Assembly: GCF_030490285.1 (NCBI RefSeq)
Contig: NZ_CP129884.1
Coordinates: 2,976,001 to 3,040,000, forward strand
From: Methylomonas montana
GTDB taxonomy: Bacteria; Pseudomonadota; Gammaproteobacteria; Methylococcales; Methylomonadaceae
Reading direction: 5' to 3'
Length of the DNA: 64,000 nucleotides
Shown here: in pieces, positions 36,778-45,332 of the stretch
Layout: each line of letters begins with the position of its first letter
Numbering within the stretch: position 1 is the stretch's first letter
The notes under the pieces: model-generated
The model's database searches: none
What the model was told of the DNA's origin: nothing
What the model saw: the letters and a program-made list of their open reading frames with translations, nothing else
Made by a program: the position numbers and the translations under genes

Positions 36778-38097
36778 ATGACAAGACTGTTATTCACGCT
36801 TTTGGCCGTGTTGATTCCGGCGAAATCGGCTTTTAGCCAGGATTTGCTGGAAACTTATCAGCTGGCAAAGGCAAACGACCCCGAATTTAAAAGCTCGGAT
36901 ATCAATAAGCTGACGACCGCAGAGATAAAATCACAAAGTATTGCGCAGATGTTGCCGAATATTTCGTTTAGCGCCAATAGCAGCCGCAATCGTCTGGAAA
37001 GCTCCAGCTTTTTGGGTACCACCTTACAGCACTATTGGGACCACAAGCTGGGTTTTAACTTGAAACAACCCGTGTTTCATTGGGACCACTGGATCCAGCT
37101 TGATCAAAGTGATAATAAAATCGCCCAGGCCGAAGCCCAGTTCCAAGCCAAACAACAGAACTTGATGCGTCGAACCGCCGAGGCTTATTTCAATATACTG
37201 GCCGCGCAGGATAACCTGGAATTCAGCGTGGCTGAGAAAAAATCTATCGAAAAACAATTGGAACAAGCCAAGCAGCGCTTCGATGTGGGCATTATCGCCA
37301 TTACCGATGTATACGAAGCGCAAGCCGGTTTCGACCGGGCCACAGCCAGCGAAATCGAGGCGCAAAACCTATTGGATAACAGCAAGGAAGCCTTGCGGGA
37401 AATCATCGGTGAAAACGCCGCCGATTTAAATGGTTTGCAGCCGCATATTCCGCTCAGCCCACCAGCCCCGGAAGATTTAGCCTCGTGGTCCAACTCTGCC
37501 GAAAGCAATAATTTCTCGATAGTCGCTCAGATCAACCAAGCCGAATACGTTCGCAAAAACGTCGACTTGCAACAATCCAAACATTTGCCGACCCTGGACA
37601 TCGTTGCCCAATATGGCGAAGAAGACAACGGTAACCGTTACGGCTTGCGCGGCGATAACGAAAGCGTGGGCTTGCAATTGAATTTACCGTTGTTCGAAGG
37701 CGGCGGCACCTCGTCTCGTACCCGTCAAGCGGAACACGAATACGAAGCCGCCAAGGAAGATTTAATTAAAGTGAAGCGCAGCGTCAATCGTGGCGTCAAG
37801 GACGCATTTCGCGGCGTCGTGTCCAGCATCAGCCGAGTCAAGGCTCTGGACGCCACCAGCAAATCCGCGGAAATGGCTGTGGAAGCGGCAGAGGCCGGTT
37901 TTGAAGTCGGTACCCGCACCATGGTGGACGTGTTAACCGAACAACGTAACCTGTTCAAAGCCAAAAGCGATTACGCCAGAAGCCGCTACGATTATCTGAT
38001 CAACGGTATCAAACTGAAGGAAGCCGCCGGCAGCCTGAACGAACAGGACTTAGAACAGATCAATCAGTATTTGCAGGGTCAGCTCAGCCAGAATTAG
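36778..38097 (+). CDS. tolC: TolC-family outer-membrane efflux protein
   Basis: About 439 residues from ATG at 36778, with a signal peptide (LLFTLLAVLIPAKSAFSQ). Two repeats of the TolC helical barrel are evident: LLETYQLAKANDPEFKSSDI at the N-terminus and DLQQSKHLPTLDIVAQYGEE in the second half. It ends KLKEAAGSLNEQDLEQINQY. TolC proteins form the trimeric exit duct for type I secretion and RND pumps. No partner pump gene is adjacent, as for tolC in other gammaproteobacteria. Confidence 0.92.
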   Translation: MTRLLFTLLAVLIPAKSAFSQDLLETYQLAKANDPEFKSSDINKLTTAEIKSQSIAQMLPNISFSANSSRNRLESSSFLGTTLQHYWDHKLGFNLKQPVFHWDHWIQLDQSDNKIAQAEAQFQAKQQNLMRRTAEAYFNILAAQDNLEFSVAEKKSIEKQLEQAKQRFDVGIIAITDVYEAQAGFDRATASEIEAQNLLDNSKEALREIIGENAADLNGLQPHIPLSPPAPEDLASWSNSAESNNFSIVAQINQAEYVRKNVDLQQSKHLPTLDIVAQYGEEDNGNRYGLRGDNESVGLQLNLPLFEGGGTSSRTRQAEHEYEAAKEDLIKVKRSVNRGVKDAFRGVVSSISRVKALDATSKSAEMAVEAAEAGFEVGTRTMVDVLTEQRNLFKAKSDYARSRYDYLINGIKLKEAAGSLNEQDLEQINQYLQGQLSQN

Positions 38098-38143
38098 CGG
38101 AGCTTTTAGTGCCAAAAACGCCAAGCAAATCCGGTTTCTCGTT

Positions 38144-38170
38144 TATAGGCGCAAAAAATCCGCGCCTATA
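38144..38170. terminator. Hairpin between tolC-like and the binding-protein gene
   Basis: TATAGGCGC pairs with GCGCCTATA across a loop containing AAAAAATCC, between convergent genes. It has only short A/T tracts, so it may be a weak bidirectional terminator. Confidence 0.6.
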
Positions 38171-38190
38171 AAACAACCTTAAATCAACCC

Positions 38191-39363
38191 TTATTTACAG
38201 GCCGTTTCCGGTTGATCGTAACCCAAGGTGTCCAGCTCGGTCTTGGGATGCAAAAAACCTTCTACCGGTGCCACACCGACCATTGAGCGTGGCGCAGCCA
38301 GCAGCAACGGCTGGCGCAACTGTCCGTCCCAAGCACGGAACGACAGCGGCATACCCTTGTACCCCTGCAAGGCAAACGCCTCCGACAGCATATAATCCTT
38401 GATGGCTAGCACCTGATTGGACTTACTGCGGACACTAGCCTCGCCTATCGCTCTGACAGCCAGATAGGCCGCGTAATCTTGTTCTTCCATCCAGCGGCCG
38501 GCAGCCTCCTTAAAACGATTCTGCAATTGCACCGCCCCCCATTGTTCGTGAGTTCTATGCCAAGCAGTGGCGATCAGGCCTTGCGTGCCTATCACTGGCC
38601 GCGGCTTCCAGGTGCGGTAATCCAGATATTCGCCGAACAAGCCCTGCTCATCGGCCACTACCAATACGTCATAATCGTCTATTTGGGTAAACACCGGCAC
38701 ATCGGCTTGGGCAGTACGGCGCGCGTCGTAATCGTTGGTCCAGGCTTTTTCAGCGACCAGCTTCATACCAAATCGTTTAGCGGCCCGCTTGACCGCCGCC
38801 GCATACAACTGATCCGCCGGACTGGGTCCTGTCACCAAAAACCAGTTTTGCCAGCGTTTTTTCAGCATGTATTGCGCTAGCGCATCGGCCCGCATCGCCC
38901 GGCTCGGCAAGAGATGCAAGACATGATGCCGACAGCCGCCGTTACGCAATTCGTCATCGCTAGTCGCGGCATCCAGCAACAATTTATTCTTAGCGGAAGG
39001 CAAATCTGCCAGCTGATTCAGTTGCTCGGGACCGACATTCAGCACCACCAATCCGATATCGTCGCCCAATTGATTAAACGCTTGCTGAATATCCCCGTCG
39101 ACCGGCACCACGACTTTCTTTAATTCATACTGCTGACCAGTGAACTGGCCTGTAGTGTTGTTATCGCTGATGGCCAGCTCGGCCCCAATTTGGCCTTTAT
39201 TTTGGATAAACGGATCAAGATTCGATAAAGCCACCGGTACGGCTTGTTCCTGACTCAGATAAGCTATTTTCACCAACTGTTTAGCCGGCGCCGCCAGCGC
39301 GATACCCTGGGTAAGCCATGCCAATATCAACGCACAAATTACAAGTTGCTTGGTTTTTTTCAT
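38191..39363 (-). CDS. ABC-type substrate-binding protein, PQQ-dependent alcohol system type
   Basis: A 390-residue periplasmic protein with a clear signal peptide (LVICALILAWLTQGIALA). It resembles the leucine-binding-like proteins found with PQQ-dependent alcohol dehydrogenase systems. Characteristic stretches are KIAYLSQEQAVPVALSNLDP and NGGCRHHVLHLLPSRAMRAD. Such genes often sit near cytochrome c and beta-propeller genes, which are absent here. It may bind a small substrate or help an alcohol-oxidation regulon, but no transporter partner lies adjacent. Confidence 0.82.
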   Translation of the reverse strand: MKKTKQLVICALILAWLTQGIALAAPAKQLVKIAYLSQEQAVPVALSNLDPFIQNKGQIGAELAISDNNTTGQFTGQQYELKKVVVPVDGDIQQAFNQLGDDIGLVVLNVGPEQLNQLADLPSAKNKLLLDAATSDDELRNGGCRHHVLHLLPSRAMRADALAQYMLKKRWQNWFLVTGPSPADQLYAAAVKRAAKRFGMKLVAEKAWTNDYDARRTAQADVPVFTQIDDYDVLVVADEQGLFGEYLDYRTWKPRPVIGTQGLIATAWHRTHEQWGAVQLQNRFKEAAGRWMEEQDYAAYLAVRAIGEASVRSKSNQVLAIKDYMLSEAFALQGYKGMPLSFRAWDGQLRQPLLLAAPRSMVGVAPVEGFLHPKTELDTLGYDQPETACK

Positions 39364-39502
39364 ATTTCGCGGAATCTTTTCACAAAATCATAATTTTAAC
39401 GGATTACCAAGCGGCAGGCTCAACCAATAATCACTGGCCGTCTATTGAATTTTAGCGGTTTAACATCAATACTTAGCCACCTTTACATTCGCAGCTTTCG
39501 CC

Positions 39503-39892
39503 ATGTCAGAGCCAGATTTCTCTTTGGATTTTCTCGATCAGAAGGTTACGCCCGATGACCCATGGTCTCACAAGCGTAGTGCGGTCCGATATTTGCGCGA
39601 TGACATCAAAGCCGCCATCAAGATCCGCAGCCTGTGGTTTCCCCGCCTATTTCCGGTATTATTGCGCGATATCAGCAGCCGAGGCGCCTTGGTGCTTAGC
39701 GAAAAAAAAATGGTCAAAAAATGCCGGATAAAGCTTTTTTTGTTATTTAGCGACGGGAGCCGCTTTGAAATCGATGCTGTTGTCGTCCATTGCGATTGTG
39801 CCGCCCACCGTTATGGCATTAAATTCGACACCACCAATGCGGCGCTAGCCGACCACATACTGCATACCCAAACAGACTTAAATTTCAGCTGA
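39503..39892 (+). CDS. PilZ-domain c-di-GMP-binding protein
   Basis: A 129-residue single PilZ domain. The c-di-GMP contacts are intact: R-x-x-x-R in KRSAVRYLR near residue 28, and D-x-S-x-x-G in RDISSRGALVLS near residue 58. It likely acts as a diffusible second-messenger receptor controlling motility or surface growth. Divergent from the binding-protein gene. The GGDEF protein at 57-58 kb could supply the signal. Confidence 0.85.
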   Translation: MSEPDFSLDFLDQKVTPDDPWSHKRSAVRYLRDDIKAAIKIRSLWFPRLFPVLLRDISSRGALVLSEKKMVKKCRIKLFLLFSDGSRFEIDAVVVHCDCAAHRYGIKFDTTNAALADHILHTQTDLNFS

Positions 39893-39905
39893 TACAATCA
39901 AAACC

Positions 39906-40733
39906 ATGCCGATACTCAGCCAAATATATGTTTATCCGGTCAAATCGCTAGCCGGTATTCCGGTGCAACACTGGCCGGTCGATAACAAAGGCTTGTTGTA
40001 CGACAGAAAATGGATGCTGGTCGACAAGGACGGACAGTTCCTTAGCCAACGGCGTTTGCCGAAAATGGCGTTAATCAAAACCCATATCGACGATGAGCAG
40101 TTGATTTTATCCGCGCCGGGTCAAGCCGATTTAGCACTGCCCTTACAAGCGGACGACGGCGAAGTGCTTGAAGTAGATGTCTGGCACGACCATTGTCTGG
40201 CTAAATCCTGCGGCCGTGATCCAGACGTTTGGTTAAGCCGTTTTCTGGAAATCGACTGCAGGCTGGTCTATCAAACCGACCAAGACATTCGCAAGGTTGA
40301 TCCGAAATATGCGACAGATAATGATCAAACTTCGTTTTCCGACGGTTTTCCATTTTTAATCGTTTCGGAAAATTCCTTAAATGCACTGAATCAAGCCATG
40401 CAACTGGAATTGGATATGGTTCGCTTCCGGCCTAATCTCGTGGTCGCCGACTGCGACAGCTACGCCGAAGACGCTTGGCGGCGCATCACCATCAACCATA
40501 TCGGCTTCAGATTACCCAAACCTTGTTCACGCTGTTCGGTACCGACTATCGATCCTTTGACCGCGTTAAGCGGCAAAGAACCGCTGACGACGCTGAATCG
40601 GCTACGCAAATGGCAAAACAAAGTCTATTTCGGCCAAAATGCCTTGCACGACAAACCCGGCAACTTGTCGGTCGGCCAGCCGGTGAGTATTGAGGAAACC
40701 GGCGAGCCGCAGCCACCGGTATCCGCAACCTAG
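39906..40733 (+). CDS. MOSC-domain protein (YcbX-like)
   Basis: A 275-residue protein: an N-terminal MOSC beta-barrel (QIYVYPVKSLAGIPVQHWPV, then DRKWMLVDKDGQFLSQRRLP), and a C-terminal MOSC domain with the conserved Cys in LPKPCSRCSVPTIDPLTA and VRFRPNLVVAD. These bind molybdenum or sulfur-containing groups and act in N-hydroxylated compound reduction with electron-donor partners. It lacks the C-terminal 2Fe-2S domain of full YcbX, so it needs a separate electron donor. Just 13 bp after the PilZ gene. Confidence 0.9.
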   Translation: MPILSQIYVYPVKSLAGIPVQHWPVDNKGLLYDRKWMLVDKDGQFLSQRRLPKMALIKTHIDDEQLILSAPGQADLALPLQADDGEVLEVDVWHDHCLAKSCGRDPDVWLSRFLEIDCRLVYQTDQDIRKVDPKYATDNDQTSFSDGFPFLIVSENSLNALNQAMQLELDMVRFRPNLVVADCDSYAEDAWRRITINHIGFRLPKPCSRCSVPTIDPLTALSGKEPLTTLNRLRKWQNKVYFGQNALHDKPGNLSVGQPVSIEETGEPQPPVSAT

Positions 40734-40768
40734 AAAATCCCGTCAATTCCAATGTTGGTTTCAAACTC

Positions 40769-40796
40769 GCGGGACGGGGTATGTACCCCATCCCGC
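40769..40796. terminator. Hairpin terminator after the MOSC gene
   Basis: GCGGGACGGGGT pairs with ACCCCATCCCGC (one mismatch) across a 4-nt loop, 36 bp past the MOSC stop, and is followed by TCTT. Likely intrinsic terminator. Confidence 0.7.
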
Positions 40797-40824
40797 TCTT
40801 AAGTTATAAAAAATTGGAGTGAAT

Positions 40825-41130
40825 TTGTTTACCTTACCATCCATCTGGAACCTGCTTATTACCACCATCGTATTCATCTGGATAGCCAAGCGTGCCCGAG
40901 GTTTCCTGGATAATCAAGGTTTGCCGAAAGGCACGACACGTAGTCTGCTGGTGTTTACCTTAGCCTCTCTGTTGTCCTGGGGATCGGGCGAAGTGGTCGA
41001 CTGGACTGAAGCAAAAATTCAGGGCAAACCGCAAACAACTCCTCAAGCAACGGGTGAAGATATTGCTCAGCTGTTAGAGGTTTTAAACCAAGTTCGGTCC
41101 GCCACCCAAACCAAACCATCCACCTATTAA
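40825..41130 (+). CDS. Small single-span membrane protein, unrecognised
   Basis: About 100 residues with an N-terminal hydrophobic segment (IWNLLITTIVFIWIAKRARG), a second possible segment (TRSLLVFTLASLLSW) and a hydrophilic tail. Start could be GTG at 40819 or TTG at 40825; GGAG at 40816-40819 gives better spacing to TTG. No domain recognised. It may be co-transcribed with the secreted protein after it. Confidence 0.55.
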   Translation: MFTLPSIWNLLITTIVFIWIAKRARGFLDNQGLPKGTTRSLLVFTLASLLSWGSGEVVDWTEAKIQGKPQTTPQATGEDIAQLLEVLNQVRSATQTKPSTY

Positions 41131-41139
41131 CCAGACATC

Positions 41140-41562
41140 ATGAAAAGACATCTATTGGGGACTATTCTGGCCTTTTGTTCGGCCGCCAATGCCGACAACT
41201 ATCTATCATTTAAAGCGCCCAGCAAAGCCGATGCGGAAGCATGGCTGAATGCATTTACCGATGCCCAAGACATGACCCGAGACGGGATAGTGTTAAAAAG
41301 CAATTTGAAGCGGGAAGAACTCTCCGAATTACTCAAATCACTGCGAACAAAAGCGGAAACCTTGTTTGGCGATGTTATATCTCCGTTCGGCGATTGCACC
41401 AAATCAGTAGAGTCGGTTAACTGGTACTGGCAAACGCAATTATCGCTAATTGCTGATCCAACGAATGATACCGATAGCAAGGCACTCAGCCTGGTTACCT
41501 TAGCCTGGGAAGGCGGCGAATATTATGCGAAATGCGCTCGAATGATCAACGCGTTGCCATAA
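41140..41562 (+). CDS. Small secreted protein, unrecognised
   Basis: A 140-residue protein with a signal peptide (HLLGTILAFCSAANA). The mature part is helical and hydrophilic, with two cysteines (FGDCTKSVE, YYAKCARM) that could pair in the periplasm. No family claimed. It starts 9 bp after the preceding gene's stop, so the two probably form a unit. Confidence 0.6.
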   Translation: MKRHLLGTILAFCSAANADNYLSFKAPSKADAEAWLNAFTDAQDMTRDGIVLKSNLKREELSELLKSLRTKAETLFGDVISPFGDCTKSVESVNWYWQTQLSLIADPTNDTDSKALSLVTLAWEGGEYYAKCARMINALP

Positions 41563-41910
41563 CGCTGATAGGCATACTTGTGACTTAAGTTTCGGCGCAT
41601 CCAGACATATGGCTATAGCTAGATAAGTTTTAATAAGAAGTCTGAATGTGGCTGCGCAGAAATTATTCGGCATATGAAATTAGTGGGTTGGCGTTATCGA
41701 CCCACATCTGCCAGTCAACTTTGGATTTAAGACGCCCAAATCCTGTCATTCACGATGTTTGGCAAACAGCAATGAACAGGCAGTCAAAACATGAGACAGA
41801 ACGTATTAAAATGTCTCATATTTGAGATTTTGATGCTACCAAACTAACAGACTTATAAATTTATTGTAAACTAAAGGTTAATTTTTGACTTTTTAATTTG
41901 GCTTATAACG
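41563..41910. other. AT-rich spacer with an inverted repeat
   Basis: The base composition drops sharply here, marking the left edge of an AT-rich patch. ATGAGACA (41791-41798) is matched by TGTCTCAT (41812-41819), a perfect 8-bp inverted repeat. No gene is seen. It probably holds the promoter and perhaps an operator for the HNH-like gene. Confidence 0.5.
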
Positions 41911-42531
41911 ATGCAAAACGATAAGAGCAATGGATGTTATTTTTGCAATGCAAAAAAAACTTCAATGGAGCATCTCCCGCCTAAATGTTTCTTTCCCAAA
42001 GGAAAAAGAAATAATCTAATTACTGTTCCATCATGTGATGAGCATAACTCGAGCAAATCAATGAATGACGAATATATTAAAACCTTATTTGCTAACGCAT
42101 CTGAAAAAATTGAAAATGATTCTAGTTTGATTTCATTACTTGAGTCATCGCATCGAGCAATGTTTGAAAGAAAATCTCGTTTTAGACATGCTATTTTAAA
42201 TCAAGCAAAGATATGTATTGAACCATCTGGAAAAGAAGTTGTTTATGCTAAAGTTTGTATAAAAAGAATACATGAATTTTTCAATTGTCTGTCTCGTGGC
42301 CTATTTTTTCATCAGCATAAAAAAAGATTCGAAGGGAAAACAAAAATCCACATACACTTTTTAGAAAAAGATACAGACCAAAATATACTAAATTTATTTA
42401 ACCAACCAGATATTTCTGGGGATAATAGAGATATTTTTTATTATATATGCACACCTCAATTTGGTGATTACAGATATTTTATAAGTATGTGCTTTTTAAA
42501 CCAATTTAAAGTTTCTGTTGGTTTTTTGTAA
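41911..42531 (+). CDS. HNH-like zinc-finger protein, putative nuclease
   Basis: A 206-residue, very AT-rich gene. The N-terminus CYFCNAKKTSMEHLPPKCFF followed by NLITVPSCDEHNSSK has the paired Cys, Glu-His and Cys/His-Asn pattern of HNH endonuclease-like domains (residues about 9-55). The rest (DDEYIKTLFANAS, KRIHEFFNCLSRGLFFHQHK) is helical with no recognised domain. It could be a defence or mobile-element nuclease; that is inferred only from the domain-like pattern and the foreign composition. Confidence 0.6.
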   Translation: MQNDKSNGCYFCNAKKTSMEHLPPKCFFPKGKRNNLITVPSCDEHNSSKSMNDEYIKTLFANASEKIENDSSLISLLESSHRAMFERKSRFRHAILNQAKICIEPSGKEVVYAKVCIKRIHEFFNCLSRGLFFHQHKKRFEGKTKIHIHFLEKDTDQNILNLFNQPDISGDNRDIFYYICTPQFGDYRYFISMCFLNQFKVSVGFL

Positions 42532-42557
42532 TATTACCATTGAATTTAAGGTGTATA

Positions 42558-43031
42558 TTACTTGGCCAAAAATTTCCATTTACTTTCTTTCCAGCCATAC
42601 TTTGCTTTGTCTGATTCCCATTTTTGACTTGCGCGCCCATGTATATCTCCCATAATTGAAGCCGCCACACCACAGGCTGTTTTATCATCATAATCCTTTC
42701 GAGCTGAAGCAATCATGCCACTAACAATTTCATTTGCCTGTTTTGATAACTCAGGTTTTATGCTAATTAGTGAGGTCTTTATCTCATCTCTATACTCTGG
42801 TTGGATTACTGGAATAACTTCACTTACAAGCACTTCATCAACAGATGGAAAGGATTTTGGCATTGTATATCCACAATTAGAATATTTAAAAACCCTAATA
42901 TACTCAAATATACCGAGATATGATCCTGCGCTACGCGCTAGTAAAAGTTGTGCGGAGCTGTCTTCACTAAAAGCCGTGGAACCAAACACAAAAGAGCAGA
43001 ATAAAACCAAACATAATGTTATTTTTTTCAT
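42558..43031 (-). CDS. Secreted protein, unrecognised
   Basis: A 157-residue protein with a signal peptide (ITLCLVLFCSFVFGSTAF) and a helical mature part. Cysteines in FKYSNCGYTMPKS and DDKTACGVAAS could form a disulfide. Composition is AT-rich like its neighbours. No family identified. Its 3' end converges with the HNH-like gene. Confidence 0.55.
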   Translation of the reverse strand: MKKITLCLVLFCSFVFGSTAFSEDSSAQLLLARSAGSYLGIFEYIRVFKYSNCGYTMPKSFPSVDEVLVSEVIPVIQPEYRDEIKTSLISIKPELSKQANEIVSGMIASARKDYDDKTACGVAASIMGDIHGRASQKWESDKAKYGWKESKWKFLAK

Positions 43032-43100
43032 ACCTATTCCTATATTAGGATAGAATTACTTGATACCTTATTGATTTATTATGAATAAATTCTTATTTCA

Positions 43101-43294
43101 TTAACTAATCTTATAAAGACATGAATTAGGTTTGATTTTTATATGATCAATCCAACTCATTAATTGTTCGCTAATACTTTCTATTTTGTATTTGATTTCT
43201 GTAAGTAATAAAGAAAAAACGAGGCCAATACTGTAATTGAACCAGATAAAGTTTGAGCGATGGTGCTAAACGTGTACAGTATAGAGTTTTCCAT
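43101..43294 (-). pseudogene. Small membrane-protein gene with a probable homopolymer frameshift
   Basis: From ATG at 43294 the frame reads MENSILYTFSTIAQTLSGSI and a transmembrane stretch, then stops at 43181-43183 after 37 residues. A run of six T (minus strand, about 43217-43222) lies within the membrane segment. One extra base there would continue the frame as LLLTEIKYKIESISEQLMSW and so on to TAA at 43101, giving about 64 residues. This suggests a frameshifted or phase-variable small protein. The 37-codon version could also be real. Confidence 0.45.
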
Positions 43295-43326
43295 TGTGTC
43301 ACCTTTTGAAGTAGCTTATAACCATT

Positions 43327-43899
43327 TTAACGCGCTTCGCAAAGCTCTAATGTGAACTTTTCAAGTTCCTTCGCAACATCAATAAAATAATCTTCTGATG
43401 CACCTTTGCCAAATATTCCATCTGCAACAATAATTGCCGCATACCCTGTAGATCCAAACGGGCCGCGTGTATGATTTAGAATTTCGTCAATCAAATTTGT
43501 AACTTTAGAGTTATATAGAGCTTCAAATGCTGCCAAACCGTTTAGGTTAGTTGATTCATTTATCGGAATATGTCTAGGAAAAAAATCAAGCATACCTTTC
43601 AGCTCTTCATTATCGTTCGTTATATCCTTAACCCTAATTGATAATGATTTTGTAAGTTCTTTTGCTTCTTGAACTAAATTGTCAATTAGTGGCAATAAAT
43701 GTGGTCTTAATTCTGGCTTATTATTTCCTAATTCATTAAAACTAGCAATTCCAGTGATACAAAGATAAACGGATGCTTTCATTTTTTGAGCATCACTTGG
43801 ATTTGATATATTATATATTCTAAAAAGCTTTTTTTGTGTATTGACTAAAACTGATGAAATGCTTTTTTTTCCACCAAACAAATTATTTAAAAATCCCAT
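43327..43899 (-). CDS. Unrecognised helical protein
   Basis: A 190-residue protein in the AT-rich patch, starting MGFLNNLFGGKKSISSVLVN and lacking a signal peptide. It is predicted to be mostly alpha-helical (KASVYLCITGIASFNELGNN, ELEKFTLELCEAR). No motif recognised. It lies 45 bp after the next unknown gene on the same strand and probably shares its transcript. Confidence 0.55.
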   Translation of the reverse strand: MGFLNNLFGGKKSISSVLVNTQKKLFRIYNISNPSDAQKMKASVYLCITGIASFNELGNNKPELRPHLLPLIDNLVQEAKELTKSLSIRVKDITNDNEELKGMLDFFPRHIPINESTNLNGLAAFEALYNSKVTNLIDEILNHTRGPFGSTGYAAIIVADGIFGKGASEDYFIDVAKELEKFTLELCEAR

Positions 43900-43943
43900 A
43901 TCTTCTCCTAAAGGCTAACGAGAACACGCGCTCCCGCGTTGAT

Positions 43944-44222
43944 TCATTGTTCTTTTTGGTCGTCTAAAATCGTTTTTAGCGCGGATTGTGCATGTTCATC
44001 TAAATCATAAAATTTAAATGCTTCCCACTTATAACCACCAATAAACATTATTAGTTTATTGAGACTATTATCTTTATCATCGCCTTCGCCTATTACATTT
44101 TTTGCAATTTTATAATATTCGAGTTTATCAGGTTCTGAAAAAATTTTACTGCACTTATCTTGATTTTTAAGATAGAAATCAGCCCCTTTTTTTGAGGCAT
44201 CTTCACGATTTAGCTTTGTCAT
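43944..44222 (-). CDS. Unrecognised small protein
   Basis: A 92-residue charged protein (MTKLNREDASKKGADFYLKN at the start). No signal peptide, membrane segment or known motif. AT-rich composition matches the flanking unknown genes and it likely heads an operon with the 190-residue gene. Confidence 0.5.
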   Translation of the reverse strand: MTKLNREDASKKGADFYLKNQDKCSKIFSEPDKLEYYKIAKNVIGEGDDKDNSLNKLIMFIGGYKWEAFKFYDLDEHAQSALKTILDDQKEQ

Positions 44223-44833
44223 AGTTTTACCACGTGGCTATTTAATTGACCATGACATTGTAATCGAAAGCGGCTTATCCTAAATACTATTCTCACAAAG
44301 GGTAAGTTTTGACATGCTTTCTAAAGCCCTCAGAATCAAGGGTTTGCAAGTTTCAAAAGTTTGTCTCAAAAATGCCGCATAAAAAGAAACCTTTTTATTT
44401 TAGCAGCTTCCAGCAATATTAGTTCGTTGCCCAACCTCGCACTACTTTATTCGCCACCATAAAGGCGCCACTCGTGACCGGCAGGAGTTGGCCGAACTCG
44501 AACGTTTGAACTGGATAGCCACTATACAAACCAAGCGGCCATTAGACATTGCGATCAAATATAAACCGGCTAAAAATATTAACCGTGCTTAGCATTCGGG
44601 TTCCGATAGGTTTGAATCCCTGCCATTTTTCCACTAAACTCAGCCGGCAACCCAAAGGCGACTCATTTTAGCCGTTTACGCGCAATACCTTGCTTGCCGG
44701 TTGCCGAAAGCGGCAGTTTAAGTGTGCAGCGACTGCCACCCCACTACTATCCCCTTAAAATACAGGCATTCAACCCGTTCTATGCTTGCATCGGCATGAA
44801 TCCCGGTATTAATATTTTTGACAAGGAGCAATT
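44223..44833. other. Intergenic region with a degraded coding scrap
   Basis: The plus-strand frame 44404-44592, with no start codon, would encode HYFIRHHKGATRDRQELAEL and DIAIKYKPAKNINRA, ending in TAG, which looks like the tail of a lost gene of unknown kind. Next to it (44600-44633) is a GTTTGAATCCC segment resembling a tRNA T-arm, too short to call. The remainder holds the promoter of the following gene. Confidence 0.35.
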
Positions 44834-45316
44834 ATGAACAACGATTTAGTCAAGGGCGAACTCTCCGCCGACCAGCAGAACGCCGTGTTGGGTTTGATTG
44901 GTCAAATTCAGAGCCTGTTGCCGTTTTTGATCGATTTAAATGCCGACGAGCGCCGGGCCTTGCCCAAGCTGGGCGACAAGAGCCGGGCGTTTGTAGACCA
45001 GGGCTTGGTGTTGGCCGTGCAAAATCCCGGCATATTGCCGCGCAGTTTCGATCTGGACGAATACCAGCGCGACGTGACTTTAGTCCGGCAGTTGGAGCCG
45101 CTGGTATTGGCCCTCGCGCAGTTACAAGGCCGACTGGAGGATACGTTTTTGGCGGCGGGCAGCGATGCTTACAGCCAGACCTTGCTGGTTTATCAAGCGG
45201 CGAAACTGGCCGGCAAAAATGGCGCCCTGGAACAACACCTGGACGGTTTAAGCCGCCGCTTCGCCAGAAAATCGACCAGCTCGACCACCCAGGCCACGAC
45301 GCCAACCGCTCACTAA
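44834..45316 (+). CDS. Uncharacterised helical cytoplasmic protein
   Basis: A 160-residue protein (MNNDLVKGELSADQQNAVLG) predicted as nearly all alpha-helical, with GPTQLEP-like loops absent and an Ala/Thr/Ser-rich tail. AAGGAG precedes the ATG with good spacing. GC content is like the core genome. A same-region frame in another phase was rejected. No family recognised; the 21-bp repeat block begins just after its stop. Confidence 0.6.
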   Translation: MNNDLVKGELSADQQNAVLGLIGQIQSLLPFLIDLNADERRALPKLGDKSRAFVDQGLVLAVQNPGILPRSFDLDEYQRDVTLVRQLEPLVLALAQLQGRLEDTFLAAGSDAYSQTLLVYQAAKLAGKNGALEQHLDGLSRRFARKSTSSTTQATTPTAH

Positions 45317-45332
45317 GCCAGTACCGCAAATT

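Noticed and set aside
44600..44640. Possible tRNA T-arm fragment (GTTTGAATCCC) near a coding scrap
   Set aside because: Too short, no acceptor or anticodon arm could be drawn, and no matching repeat elsewhere in the window.
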